A stretch of 44,825 nt of DNA from an uncultured bacterium (lineage in GTDB: Bacteria; Verrucomicrobiota; Kiritimatiellia; RFP12; UBA1067), in NCBI GenBank assembly GCA_902802945.1, contig CADCOC010000003.1, positions 69,594 through 114,418 of the forward strand, in the 5' to 3' direction. The notes beneath the pieces were generated by a model. It was not told the DNA's origin. It ran no database searches and worked only from the letters and a program-made list of their open reading frames with translations. Each line of letters opens with the position of its first letter. Position 1 is the stretch's first letter. Shown here piece after piece: positions 1 through 5,953 of this stretch. The position numbers and the translations under genes were made by a program.

Positions 1-1
1 G

Positions 2-100
2 GGTATGGAACGACCAGAGGACGAACGAAAAAGAGCGAAAAAATCATTGAAGGCAGAACTGAAGGAAATCAATGCCGAAAAGCGGCGAAGAAGACCCTGA
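2..100 (+). CDS. 3' end of a truncated CDS of unknown function
   Basis: An open frame enters from the left edge and stops at TGA 98-100. The 32 visible residues are very rich in Lys, Arg and Glu and end in a run of arginines, which suggests a basic, possibly nucleic-acid-binding tail. An ATG at position 5 lies in frame, but no ribosome binding site can be judged, so the gene probably begins outside the window. It is followed by a terminator-like hairpin at 159-196. It may belong to the same integrated element as the next genes. Function cannot be assigned. Confidence 0.4.
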   Translation, partial: GMERPEDERKRAKKSLKAELKEINAEKRRRRP

Positions 101-158
101 TATAGTGGTACTTTTTGGGGATTTGCTTTTTTGTCAAGGGGGTAACGAAGAAAATCAT

Positions 159-196
159 GAGCGCATTTCCTTAGGGATTTGCGCTCTTCTTGTTTT
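159..196 (+). terminator. Rho-independent terminator-like hairpin
   Basis: GAGCGCA (159-165) pairs with TGCGCTC (180-186), a perfect 7-bp stem, followed by the T-rich tail TTCTTGTTTT. It would end transcription of the truncated upstream gene. A second weaker hairpin lies at 212-235 (CATGGGG with CCCCGTG). The rest of 101-339 shows no gene. Confidence 0.55.
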
Positions 197-339
197 ATGA
201 CAGTGTAAATTCATGGGGATAAAATTCACCCCGTGGGAAATGGGGGTCTGTCGCACACAATAGAAAAGCGCAACGGACAAGGTGGCACGGTGTTACCCAC
301 GTATGCGCCAACTAGATGTGAGCGGCAGAAAGACAACAA

Positions 340-657
340 ATGCTGAAAAGCACTGAAACCGCCATACGTGCAATATGCGCAATCGACCCGTCAATCAACG
401 GTGCGCAGGTGAAAGCCGCTCTCGCCGAACTGAATGGCGAAGGGCTCCGTGAAATGATGGGCGAACCGCCGCCCCGCGCATACTCCCGCCAACAGGTCGC
501 CGCACTTCTGGGTGTGAACCGTAAGACCATCACGGGTTACGCACAGCGCGGCTTACTCGTACCTATCTATTCGGGCACGGGGGGCAAACGTGCGCAAGCA
601 TATACGGGCGAATCGGTCGCCGCCTTGCTTTCGGGAAAGGTGTCGGCCAGGGGGTGA
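340..657 (+). CDS. Excisionase/MerR-like winged helix DNA-binding protein
   Basis: A 105-residue protein. Residues about 47-100 form a MerR/excisionase-type winged helix: YSRQQVAALLGVNRKTITGY is a helix-turn-helix, followed by a basic wing (TGGKRAQAYT) and a closing helix. The N-terminal 45 residues are helical and of unknown role. Small proteins of this kind regulate or direct excision of integrative elements and phage satellites, which fits the RepA-like gene downstream and the tRNA at 4049. The start is not marked by a strong ribosome binding site (AGAAAG about 8 nt upstream). It is the first gene of an apparent three-gene operon. The specific role, transcriptional regulator or excisionase, is inferred. 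Confidence 0.6.
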   Translation: MLKSTETAIRAICAIDPSINGAQVKAALAELNGEGLREMMGEPPPRAYSRQQVAALLGVNRKTITGYAQRGLLVPIYSGTGGKRAQAYTGESVAALLSGKVSARG

Positions 658-675
658 CGAAAGGAACGAAACATT

Positions 676-957
676 ATGAAAAACCAAGACGAATACAGAG
701 AGTTAACGACGATGACAAACGAAACTAACAGACATCAACTAGCAGGAACGGCATTCGGCGCTATCGACAACGAATATGTTTATCTCACAAAACAGATTCG
801 GATTCCCAGAACGAACATTCTAACAGTAAGGCCGACCCGCAACGGCAACGGCGCAATCGTCGTGACGGAGCGCGGCGCAATGCGGGTGTGCGAAGATTAC
901 TCCGCCCTCGTCTATCACCTCTACGGCACGAACGTGCAGGTAGGAGGTGCGCAATGA
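676..957 (+). CDS. Small hypothetical protein of the integrated element
   Basis: A 93-residue protein not recognised as a known family. AAAGGA lies about 10 nt before the ATG at 676, supporting this start; an in-frame ATG at 712 is an alternative. The middle contains alternating hydrophobic and polar residues suggestive of beta strands, and no membrane segment or Cys motif is seen. Its stop overlaps the start of the RepA-like ATPase gene (ATGA at 954-957), so the two are probably translationally coupled. That coupling suggests an accessory role in element replication or maintenance, but this is only contextual. Confidence 0.55.
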   Translation: MKNQDEYRELTTMTNETNRHQLAGTAFGAIDNEYVYLTKQIRIPRTNILTVRPTRNGNGAIVVTERGAMRVCEDYSALVYHLYGTNVQVGGAQ

Positions 958-2075
958 CACCATCGGAGGAATTAGCAGCTCGCTACGACCACCGCCGTGC
1001 CCTTGCAGACTTCCCCGACCCCGTGCCTGAGAACGAGAACCCCCGCGCCCTGTTTAAGGGCGGATGGTTGCGCAAGGGCGGCGGTGCGCTTTTCGTCGGC
1101 ATGTCTGGTGTGGGCAAGTCTGTTGCCGCAACACAGTTTGCGGCCTGTTTCGCCATTGGCCGTCCGTGGCTAGGTATCGTACCCCTGCGACCTTTGCGAA
1201 TCGCCGTCTATCAATGGGAGGACGACGAGGACGAAGTGGTGGAGTTCCGTGAACACCTACGGAGAGGTTTTGCTAGTGCAGAGTGGACGAATAAGGCAAT
1301 CGACGAAGCCTTTTCAAAAATCACCTATCACGATGTAACAGGACTCACGGGCGATAAGTTCTTTGCCTTCCTTGCCTATGCACAGAAACGAGATAAAGCA
1401 GACCTGATAGTATTAATGCCCCTGCAATCATTCGCGAACTGTGACATCAGTAAGAACGAAAACCTTTCCACTCTTTTACGCGATAAGCTCGATCCGATTT
1501 TGAAGAATCCACTTGCTCCGTGTGCTTGTATCATCGTACATCACACAAACAAGATTCCATCAAACGGCAGGGAACGACACGAATGGATACGTGAAAGTTC
1601 TGCCGCATACGCAGGAGCGGGCGGTGCGGAACTGACGAACTGGGCTCGGGCAATTCTCACACTAGGCCCACAAGAAAGCACGACGGGCTACTTTGACCTC
1701 ATAGCGGCGAAGCGCGGCGAACGGCTAGGGTGGAAAGACGCAGGCGGGAATCCAACCCTCGTCAAGCACGTTGCACATTCAGATGTGATGTTCTGGCGGG
1801 AAGTCTCTCCCGAAGAATTAGCGGCAATCAAACCGATGCGGAAAAGGCGTCGCAATGCCAAGTGCGACAAGGTCTTGGAACTCTGCCGAGAGAATGGGAA
1901 ACCTTTTGAATCGGGTGAGGCACTTGTAAGGGCGATACGTAAAAATGGTATCGCAGAAAAGACATTGGCACGCAAGCTCATCAACAGTTGTATTGCGCAT
2001 AGCGAACTCATCAAACGGAAAGGGGACCATGGTAACAGGGACATAATCGGATTGCCAGAACAGATGCACTTATAG
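954..2075 (+). CDS. RepA-like AAA ATPase (AAA_25 type), element replication protein
   Basis: The start at 954 is preceded by AGGAGGT and overlaps the upstream stop as ATGA, giving 373 residues. A Walker A motif, GMSGVGKS, lies near residue 50; a hydrophobic Walker B-like strand (DLIVLMPLQSF) near residue 160 and the IIVHHTNK motif near residue 200 are typical of the RepA/AAA_25 group of hexameric helicase-like ATPases of plasmids, phages and satellites. The C-terminal 80 residues are basic and could form a winged helix. The family acts at replication origins of mobile elements or as a primase partner. The palindromes at 2093-2244 and the repeats at 3690-3935 are possible targets. A DnaB/RadA-like role in an integrative element is inferred. 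Confidence 0.72.
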   Translation: MTPSEELAARYDHRRALADFPDPVPENENPRALFKGGWLRKGGGALFVGMSGVGKSVAATQFAACFAIGRPWLGIVPLRPLRIAVYQWEDDEDEVVEFREHLRRGFASAEWTNKAIDEAFSKITYHDVTGLTGDKFFAFLAYAQKRDKADLIVLMPLQSFANCDISKNENLSTLLRDKLDPILKNPLAPCACIIVHHTNKIPSNGRERHEWIRESSAAYAGAGGAELTNWARAILTLGPQESTTGYFDLIAAKRGERLGWKDAGGNPTLVKHVAHSDVMFWREVSPEELAAIKPMRKRRRNAKCDKVLELCRENGKPFESGEALVRAIRKNGIAEKTLARKLINSCIAHSELIKRKGDHGNRDIIGLPEQMHL

Positions 2076-2092
2076 ACTTGTCAGACATACCA

Positions 2093-2104
2093 CGGTAATT
2101 ACCG
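2093..2104. promoter_or_regulatory. Perfect 12-bp palindrome, possible operator
   Basis: CGGTAATTACCG is perfectly self-complementary and lies 18 nt after the stop of the RepA-like gene. It is too short for a good terminator and has no T tail. A dimeric DNA-binding protein site is possible; the 340-657 product is a candidate. Confidence 0.35.
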
Positions 2105-2124
2105 CGATAAGCATAGCAAGTAGT

Positions 2125-2171
2125 ACTTACCACTTACCACCCCCCCTTATAGGGGTGGTAGGTAGGTAAGT
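2125..2171. repeat. Long GT/AC-rich inverted repeat
   Basis: The left arm (2125-2143, starting ACTTACC) pairs almost perfectly with the right arm (2152-2171, ending GGTAAGT) around an 8-nt loop, a stem of about 19 bp. TTACC/GGTA units recur inside each arm. It may be a transcription terminator without a U tract, part of a replication origin, or an attachment site of the element. Confidence 0.55.
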
Positions 2172-2225
2172 CATTTGCCGATGATACCTACTACGCATAG
2201 GCCGCCCGAAAGGTAGAAGGTTTGA

Positions 2226-2244
2226 TGTAACCGCTAAGGTTACA
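2226..2244. promoter_or_regulatory. TGTAACC-N5-GGTTACA palindrome
   Basis: Two perfect 7-bp half-sites flank a 5-nt spacer, the architecture of an operator for a dimeric repressor. It lies 64 nt upstream of the -35 box of the promoter at 2308-2342, so it could regulate the structured RNA and zinc-ribbon gene. Confidence 0.4.
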
Positions 2245-2307
2245 TGAGGGAATATGACCTAGCCTCTAAACGTTCTGCTCTTTCGGGTGGAATCATCTGG
2301 ACACTCT

Positions 2308-2342
2308 TTGCACCACACAACGGGGGCGATTTATGATATACT
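2308..2342 (+). promoter_or_regulatory. Sigma70-type promoter of the structured RNA
   Basis: TTGCAC (2308-2313) is followed after 18 nt by TATGAT (2332-2337), overlapping TATACT (2337-2342). The block TGATATACTTTGCGC resembles the extended -10 of host promoters in this window (TGGTATACTATGCGC). Predicted transcription start is about 2344-2348. Confidence 0.5.
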
Positions 2343-2343
2343 T

Positions 2344-2630
2344 TGCGCCGTTGGAAACAGTCGTGAGACTGTTGAAAACCAAACTTCCGCAGGTAAGCGG
2401 GGGAGAAATCCCGCCGAGCGCAGAAGTGGGTCAGCCGCTTCTTGCAAAATACCGCAACATTTTCAAGACACAAACGGCACAGGGTGGTCATTCCCTTCAC
2501 GGGGTGTACTCGACCCGTGCATTGTGTCTGCCCGTTGCGGGGCTTTGCAAGAGTGTATGGGGAGTAACAGGTACACCCCATTTCTTCGTACACGGGACTT
2601 CCCCGACGGCGGCGGTGGAAGAAGAGAGGT
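2344..2630 (+). ncRNA. Candidate structured RNA, or long structured leader of the zinc-ribbon gene
   Basis: About 290 nt between a promoter and the next gene contain many nested perfect stems. AACAGTC/GACTGTT (2356-2362/2367-2373) sits inside TTGG/CCAA (2351-2354/2379-2382). CTTGCAAA/TTTGCAAG (2441-2448/2544-2551) is a long-range 8-bp stem continued by CCGCAAC/GTTGCGG (2452-2458/2534-2540) after a 3x3 internal loop. Inside it, AGACACAA/TTGTGTCT (2466-2473/2522-2529) encloses hairpins CACGGG/CCCGTG (2498-2503/2514-2519) and AGGG/CCCT (2481-2484/2493-2496). A further hairpin is TGGGG/CCCCA around 2558-2580. Signatures of RNase P, tmRNA, 6S and hammerhead RNAs were looked for and not seen. The 3' end reaches the ribosome binding site of the next gene, so it could be a cis-acting leader. 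Open frames across it (about 104-137 codons) show no recognisable protein. Confidence 0.55.
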
Positions 2631-2636
2631 ATGACG

Positions 2637-3428
2637 ATGAACTTTGAATTCAAGTGTCCGCAATGCGGAAACGCAGTGTCCGTAGATGAATCCTATCGCG
2701 GGCAGGTCGTAGAGTGTCCCCATTGTGCAAAAGGAATCGTTGTGCCTAACTCCAAAGCCAACGGCGGAGGTCTGCGAAGGTTGGCGAAGGTAGTGAATAT
2801 TCAATGCCCGCACTGTGGCACGGAGTATGAAGTTACGCACCGTGATATGCACCACCATGTTTCATGCGAGATATGCGGTAAGGATTTTGTCATAGGTGAG
2901 ACTTCCCAAGTACAAAGCGCGGGAACAATGTCGGTAACTTCACAACCAAACCAGAATCCGAATTCACGCACGCCCGCAACTGGTGACGACGCTCCTCCCG
3001 AATCACGTACTCGGAAAACAAAGCGAACCATTTGGATTGCCGCCTGTGCCGCCTGCATGGTAGTACTGCTCACGGCTGTATTCATTCTTGGCCGTTATAG
3101 CGGCACGCCTAATACGCCCGCTGACGTAGCCCCTACTATCGGGAGTGATACTAGTGACAAGCCGAATGCACGCTACGAGGAAAATACACGCTACGAGACG
3201 GTAGTTATGATGCTGAAAAAATATAACCCTCCGGACGACAAGAGTGACTTATACGAGGCTATGGAGGGAGCTTATGGTATAAGATTTTACTCTAACGTCT
3301 GTCCCCATTGTGGCGAAAGATGTACAGGCGGTGGCTCGCTCCCCGAGCGAAATGCCGAAACGAAAGCACTAATCAAATACATATTTATATGTCCTCGGTG
3401 TCATCTGAAATTTCACGACAAAAAATGA
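2637..3428 (+). CDS. Membrane-anchored zinc-ribbon protein
   Basis: The protein has 263 residues from ATG 2637, chosen because GAGAGG lies 7 nt upstream; the ATG at 2631 is too close. Two N-terminal zinc ribbons are visible: CPQCG with CPHC (residues about 7-32) and CPHCG with CEIC (about 57-82). A low-complexity Ser/Pro/Thr linker leads to one membrane segment (about residues 131-153, WIAACAACMVVLLTAVFILG), followed by an extracytoplasmic part with a third ribbon (CPHCGERC and CPRC) near the C-terminus. Twin MJ0042-like ribbons before a membrane helix are common in PVC bacteria. The function is unknown. It is the only gene downstream of the structured RNA and sits inside the putative element. 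Confidence 0.65.
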   Translation: MNFEFKCPQCGNAVSVDESYRGQVVECPHCAKGIVVPNSKANGGGLRRLAKVVNIQCPHCGTEYEVTHRDMHHHVSCEICGKDFVIGETSQVQSAGTMSVTSQPNQNPNSRTPATGDDAPPESRTRKTKRTIWIAACAACMVVLLTAVFILGRYSGTPNTPADVAPTIGSDTSDKPNARYEENTRYETVVMMLKKYNPPDDKSDLYEAMEGAYGIRFYSNVCPHCGERCTGGGSLPERNAETKALIKYIFICPRCHLKFHDKK

Positions 3429-3651
3429 AAAGAGAGGTCAGGTGTTACGGGGACTTGTCGTTGGAGATTGCCTTGGGAGACCAATGCTGTTCAGCGGCAA
3501 GGACTCGCACCAGTGGATAGCGGATGGGGGAGTGCCCCATGTTCGGACTTCCATCTGGCTACTGGGCGGACGACGGTTTGATGGCGACGATGTTCGACAT
3601 GGATTCGTATGTCCGACCTGAAAGACATAGGTAGCCGCATAGTGTTCCCGC
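3429..3651. other. Non-coding stretch with a possible gene remnant
   Basis: No convincing gene is visible. Two short open frames (3482-3620 and one from about 3524 to 3634) have coding-like composition with Trp, Asp and Gly but no ribosome binding site or recognisable family. They may be the remains of a decayed gene of the element. Confidence 0.3.
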
Positions 3652-3684
3652 GCGCGCACGTGCGCCATGTGTGCGCGCACGTGC
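3652..3684. repeat. GC-rich direct and inverted repeat
   Basis: GCGCGCACGTGC occurs at 3652-3663 and again at 3673-3684. Each copy contains the palindrome GCACGTGC, so both direct and hairpin pairings are possible. Alternating purine-pyrimidine sequence could favour Z-DNA. It begins the repeat cluster that precedes the tRNA. Confidence 0.5.
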
Positions 3685-3689
3685 ACGAT

Positions 3690-3727
3690 GGTAAAGTGGT
3701 AGTTCAATGGTAAAGTGGTAGTTCAAT
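3690..3727. repeat. Two perfect 19-bp tandem repeats
   Basis: The unit GGTAAAGTGGTAGTTCAAT occurs twice head to tail (3690-3708 and 3709-3727). It is followed at once by the CAATCATCAAGGG repeats. Together they look like iterons of a replication origin or protein-binding sites. Confidence 0.6.
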
Positions 3728-3935
3728 CATCAAGGGCAATCATCAAGGATTGACCTCGCGCCTCTCCTATGGGTGCATGGAAGTGGCCGACACTGGCGAC
3801 TAGCGGGGCACATGCCACGGGGAATAGCCGCCAAACAACCATCAAGGGCAATCATCAAGGGTGCTTTGGGCGGCTTGGAGAATGAGGATGGCCTTTATTC
3901 ACGGGCTTTCCACGCAAAAACGCCCCTTGATGATT
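3724..3935. repeat. CAATCATCAAGG iteron-like repeats
   Basis: CAATCATCAAGG occurs in tandem with a 13-nt period at 3724-3735 and 3737-3748. The pair returns at about 3839-3861, the first unit degenerate. An inverted copy (CCCCTTGATGATT) lies at 3923-3935. Between them no gene is supported. Confidence 0.55.
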
Positions 3936-3958
3936 CCTTACTCTTTCGCACATCTTAT

Positions 3959-3994
3959 TAGGGGATTTTAGGAGAGATTAGGGAATGTCCCCTA
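3959..3994. repeat. TAGGGGA/TCCCCTA inverted repeat
   Basis: TAGGGGA (3959-3965) pairs with TCCCCTA (3988-3994) around a 22-nt loop. It lies between the iteron-like repeats and the tRNA terminator hairpin and could be part of an attachment or termination region. Confidence 0.4.
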
Positions 3995-4000
3995 GAAACA

Positions 4001-4045
4001 GAAAATGCGTTTGACCCTTGATTTTATTGGGCGAAACGCATTTTC
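4001..4045 (-). terminator. Hairpin after tRNA-Thr, likely its terminator
   Basis: GAAAATGCGTTT (4001-4012) and AAACGCATTTTC (4034-4045) form a perfect 12-bp stem with a 21-nt loop. Read on the minus strand it starts 4 nt after the encoded CCA of the tRNA and is followed by a T-rich stretch (TGTTTCT). It could work on both strands. Confidence 0.55.
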
Positions 4046-4048
4046 TAG

Positions 4049-4124
4049 TGGAGCCAGGTAACGGATTCGAACCGCCGACCTGCTCATTACGAATGAGCCG
4101 CACTACCAGCTGTGCTAACCTGGC
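4049..4124 (-). tRNA. tRNA-Thr (anticodon CGT)
   Basis: On the minus strand the acceptor stem is GCCAGGT (4124-4118) with ACCTGGC (4059-4053). The D arm is closed by GCAC/GTGC, the anticodon arm is GCTCA-TTCGTAA-TGAGC with CGT at positions 34-36, and the T loop is TTCGAAT. A discriminator T (4052) is followed by an encoded CCA (4051-4049). CGT reads ACG, hence threonine. The 3' end faces the low-GC region 1-4048, as expected when a tRNA gene has served as an integration site. Confidence 0.9.
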
Positions 4125-4143
4125 TTGGTTGAAAACGGTGGAT

Positions 4144-4172
4144 AGTTTACTAAATCTCGGCGGGGCTTGCAA
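4144..4172 (-). promoter_or_regulatory. Promoter of tRNA-Thr
   Basis: On the minus strand TTGCAA (4172-4167), a 17-nt spacer and TAAACT (4149-4144) give a good sigma70 promoter about 20 nt upstream of the tRNA 5' end. It is back to back with the rpsT promoter. Confidence 0.6.
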
Positions 4173-4203
4173 GGGCGATTTTAAACTTTTTTCATTTTTC
4201 CAG

Positions 4204-4232
4204 TTCACAACGCGCCATATTTTCGCTACAAT
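4204..4232 (+). promoter_or_regulatory. rpsT-pgk promoter
   Basis: TTCACA (4204-4209), 17-nt spacer and TACAAT (4227-4232). The predicted leader is about 33 nt and contains AGGAG before the rpsT ATG. Confidence 0.6.
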
Positions 4233-4271
4233 ATACGCTCACTTGTTTCCCGAAATAGGAGTAAAGTTACA

Positions 4272-4565
4272 ATGGCGAACATCAAAGGCGGCCGTGCCGC
4301 CCGTAAACGCGACCGTCAGAACGCGAAGGCCCGTGCCCGTAACACGTCGGTCAAGGCGCGTCTGCACACCGAGCACAAGAAGCTCTTCAAGGCGGCTGAC
4401 GCCGGCAAGAAGGAGGACGCCGAGAAGGAGTTCAAGGCGTTCGTGAGCGGCCTTGACAAGGCCGTGAAGAAGGGCATCATCACGAAGAACACGGCCGACC
4501 GCAAGAAATCACGCGCCCAGCTTAAGCTGAACAAGATGGCCAAGGCTGCGGAGGCGGCGAAATGA
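4272..4565 (+). CDS. rpsT: 30S ribosomal protein S20
   Basis: The protein has 97 residues, slightly longer than the usual 85-90, and is highly basic and helical. It begins [20 protein letters not shown], the conserved S20 N-terminus that binds 16S rRNA in the small subunit. AGGAG lies about 9 nt before the start and a good promoter lies at 4204-4232. Its stop overlaps the pgk start (ATGA at 4562-4565), so ribosomal protein and glycolytic enzyme are predicted to be translated in series, an uncommon pairing. Confidence 0.95.
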   Translation: MANIKGGRAARKRDRQNAKARARNTSVKARLHTEHKKLFKAADAGKKEDAEKEFKAFVSGLDKAVKKGIITKNTADRKKSRAQLKLNKMAKAAEAAK

Positions 4566-5854
4566 GCAAGAAGACTCTGAGAGACGTCGATCTCAAGGGC
4601 AAGCGCGTCCTGATGCGCGTGGACTTCAACGTCCCGATGGCCAAGGACGGCAGCGGCAAGATCACGGACGATACGCGCGTCGTGGCGGCGTTGCCGTCGA
4701 TCAAGTACGTGCTCGAGCAGGGCGGCAGCCTCGTGCTGATGAGCCACCTCGGGCGTCCGAAGGGCAAGGGCTACGAGGCCGAGTTCTCGCTGAAGCCCGT
4801 GGCGGAGCATCTCGCCGAGCTGCTCGGCAAGCCCGTCGCGTTCGCGGCGGACTGCATGGACGCCGATGCGGAAGTGGCCGCGCTCAAGCCGGGCGACGTG
4901 CTGCTCCTCGAGAACACCCGCTTCTACAAGGCCGAGGACGGCAAGGTCAAGAAGGACGACGACAAGAAGGGCATCCACCTCACCGAGGAGGAGTACCAGT
5001 CGAAGAAGGCCGAGCTCAACGAGAAGCGCCAGGCGATGGCGAAGAAGCTCGCCTCCTACGGCGACGTCTACGCGAACGACGCGTTCGGCACGGCGCATCG
5101 CGCTCACGCCTCCACGGCGGTCGTGGCGGACTACCTCCAGCCGGCGGTCTCGGGCTTCCTCCTTGAGAAGGAGATCAAGTTCCTCGGCGACGCGGTCGAG
5201 AACCCGGTGCGTCCGTTCGTGGCGATCCTCGGCGGCGCGAAGGTGAGCGACAAGCTGAAGGTGATCAAGAACCTCCTCGGCAAGGTCGATACCCTCATCG
5301 TCGGCGGCGGCATGGCCTACACCTTCAAGAAGGCGCAGGGCATGAAGGTCGGCAACTCCCTCTGCGAGGACGAGCAGCTCGCCTACGCGAAGGAGATGCT
5401 CGACGCGGCGGCGGCGAAGGGCGTCAAGTTCCTCCTGCCCGTCGACAACGTGATTGCCGACAAGTTCCCGGCCGAGAAGGACGCCTCCGACATCCAGATG
5501 CAGGTCGCCGAGGGCGACATCCCCGACGGCTGGATGGGCCTCGACATCGGTCCGAAGACGGTCGAGCTCTTCTCCGATGCGATCAAGGGCGCCAAGACGG
5601 TTGTGTGGAATGGCCCGATGGGCTGCTTCGAGTTCGCGCCGCTCGCGAAGGGCACGTTCGGCGTGTGCGACGCGGTCGCCACGGTCAAGGCGAACGGCGG
5701 CACGTCGATCATCGGCGGCGGCGACAGCGTGAGCGCGGTGAAGAAGAGCGGCAAGGCTGCGGAGATGACGCACATCTCCACCGGCGGCGGCGCTTCGCTC
5801 GAATACCTGGAGGGCAAGGTCCTTCCCGGCGTTGCGGCGCTCAACGACAAGTAA
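4562..5854 (+). CDS. pgk: Phosphoglycerate kinase
   Basis: The enzyme interconverts 1,3-bisphosphoglycerate plus ADP and 3-phosphoglycerate plus ATP in the cytoplasm. It begins with the family's substrate-binding strand ([12 protein letters not shown], about residues 14-25); SHLGRPKG (about 61-68), ENTRFY and [13 protein letters not shown] follow, and the C-terminal GGGDS nucleotide-binding loop is intact. At 430 residues it is about 30-40 longer than typical bacterial PGK. The extra length is a Lys/Glu-rich insertion at about residues 121-155, between ENTRFY and NDAFG. It overlaps rpsT by 4 nt and ends at a strong terminator. Confidence 0.96.
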   Translation: MSKKTLRDVDLKGKRVLMRVDFNVPMAKDGSGKITDDTRVVAALPSIKYVLEQGGSLVLMSHLGRPKGKGYEAEFSLKPVAEHLAELLGKPVAFAADCMDADAEVAALKPGDVLLLENTRFYKAEDGKVKKDDDKKGIHLTEEEYQSKKAELNEKRQAMAKKLASYGDVYANDAFGTAHRAHASTAVVADYLQPAVSGFLLEKEIKFLGDAVENPVRPFVAILGGAKVSDKLKVIKNLLGKVDTLIVGGGMAYTFKKAQGMKVGNSLCEDEQLAYAKEMLDAAAAKGVKFLLPVDNVIADKFPAEKDASDIQMQVAEGDIPDGWMGLDIGPKTVELFSDAIKGAKTVVWNGPMGCFEFAPLAKGTFGVCDAVATVKANGGTSIIGGGDSVSAVKKSGKAAEMTHISTGGGASLEYLEGKVLPGVAALNDK

Positions 5855-5877
5855 TCGCATACGTCGCGACTGGAAGA

Positions 5878-5906
5878 CGGGAGCCGCTCGGCTCCCGTTT
5901 TTTTTT
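5878..5906 (+). terminator. Rho-independent terminator after pgk
   Basis: CGGGAGCC and GGCTCCCG form an 8-bp GC-rich stem with a GCTC-type loop, followed by nine T (5898-5906). It separates the rpsT-pgk unit from the TPR gene promoter. Confidence 0.92.
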
Positions 5907-5917
5907 GTCACCACCAC

Positions 5918-5946
5918 TTGACGCGGCGCGTTTTTTCCTCTATACT
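5918..5946 (+). promoter_or_regulatory. Strong promoter, predicted leaderless transcript
   Basis: TTGACG (5918-5923), 17-nt spacer and TATACT (5941-5946). Only 7 nt separate the -10 box from the ATG at 5954, so transcription should start at or next to the start codon. No ribosome binding site fits in between. Confidence 0.75.
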
Positions 5947-5953
5947 TGACACC

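Noticed and set aside
2344..2630. Group I/II intron, RNase P RNA or tmRNA
   Set aside because: The conserved core sequences (for example intron domain V, the P4 region of RNase P, the tRNA-like end of tmRNA) are not recognisable.
2240..2653. Open frames on both strands (2240-2653 minus, 2287-2634 and 2333-2647 plus)
   Set aside because: They overlap the strongly structured RNA region, show no recognisable domain, and the plus frame at 2333 begins inside the -10 box.
3773..3961. 62-codon open frame
   Set aside because: No ribosome binding site, and it is built over the iteron-like repeats.
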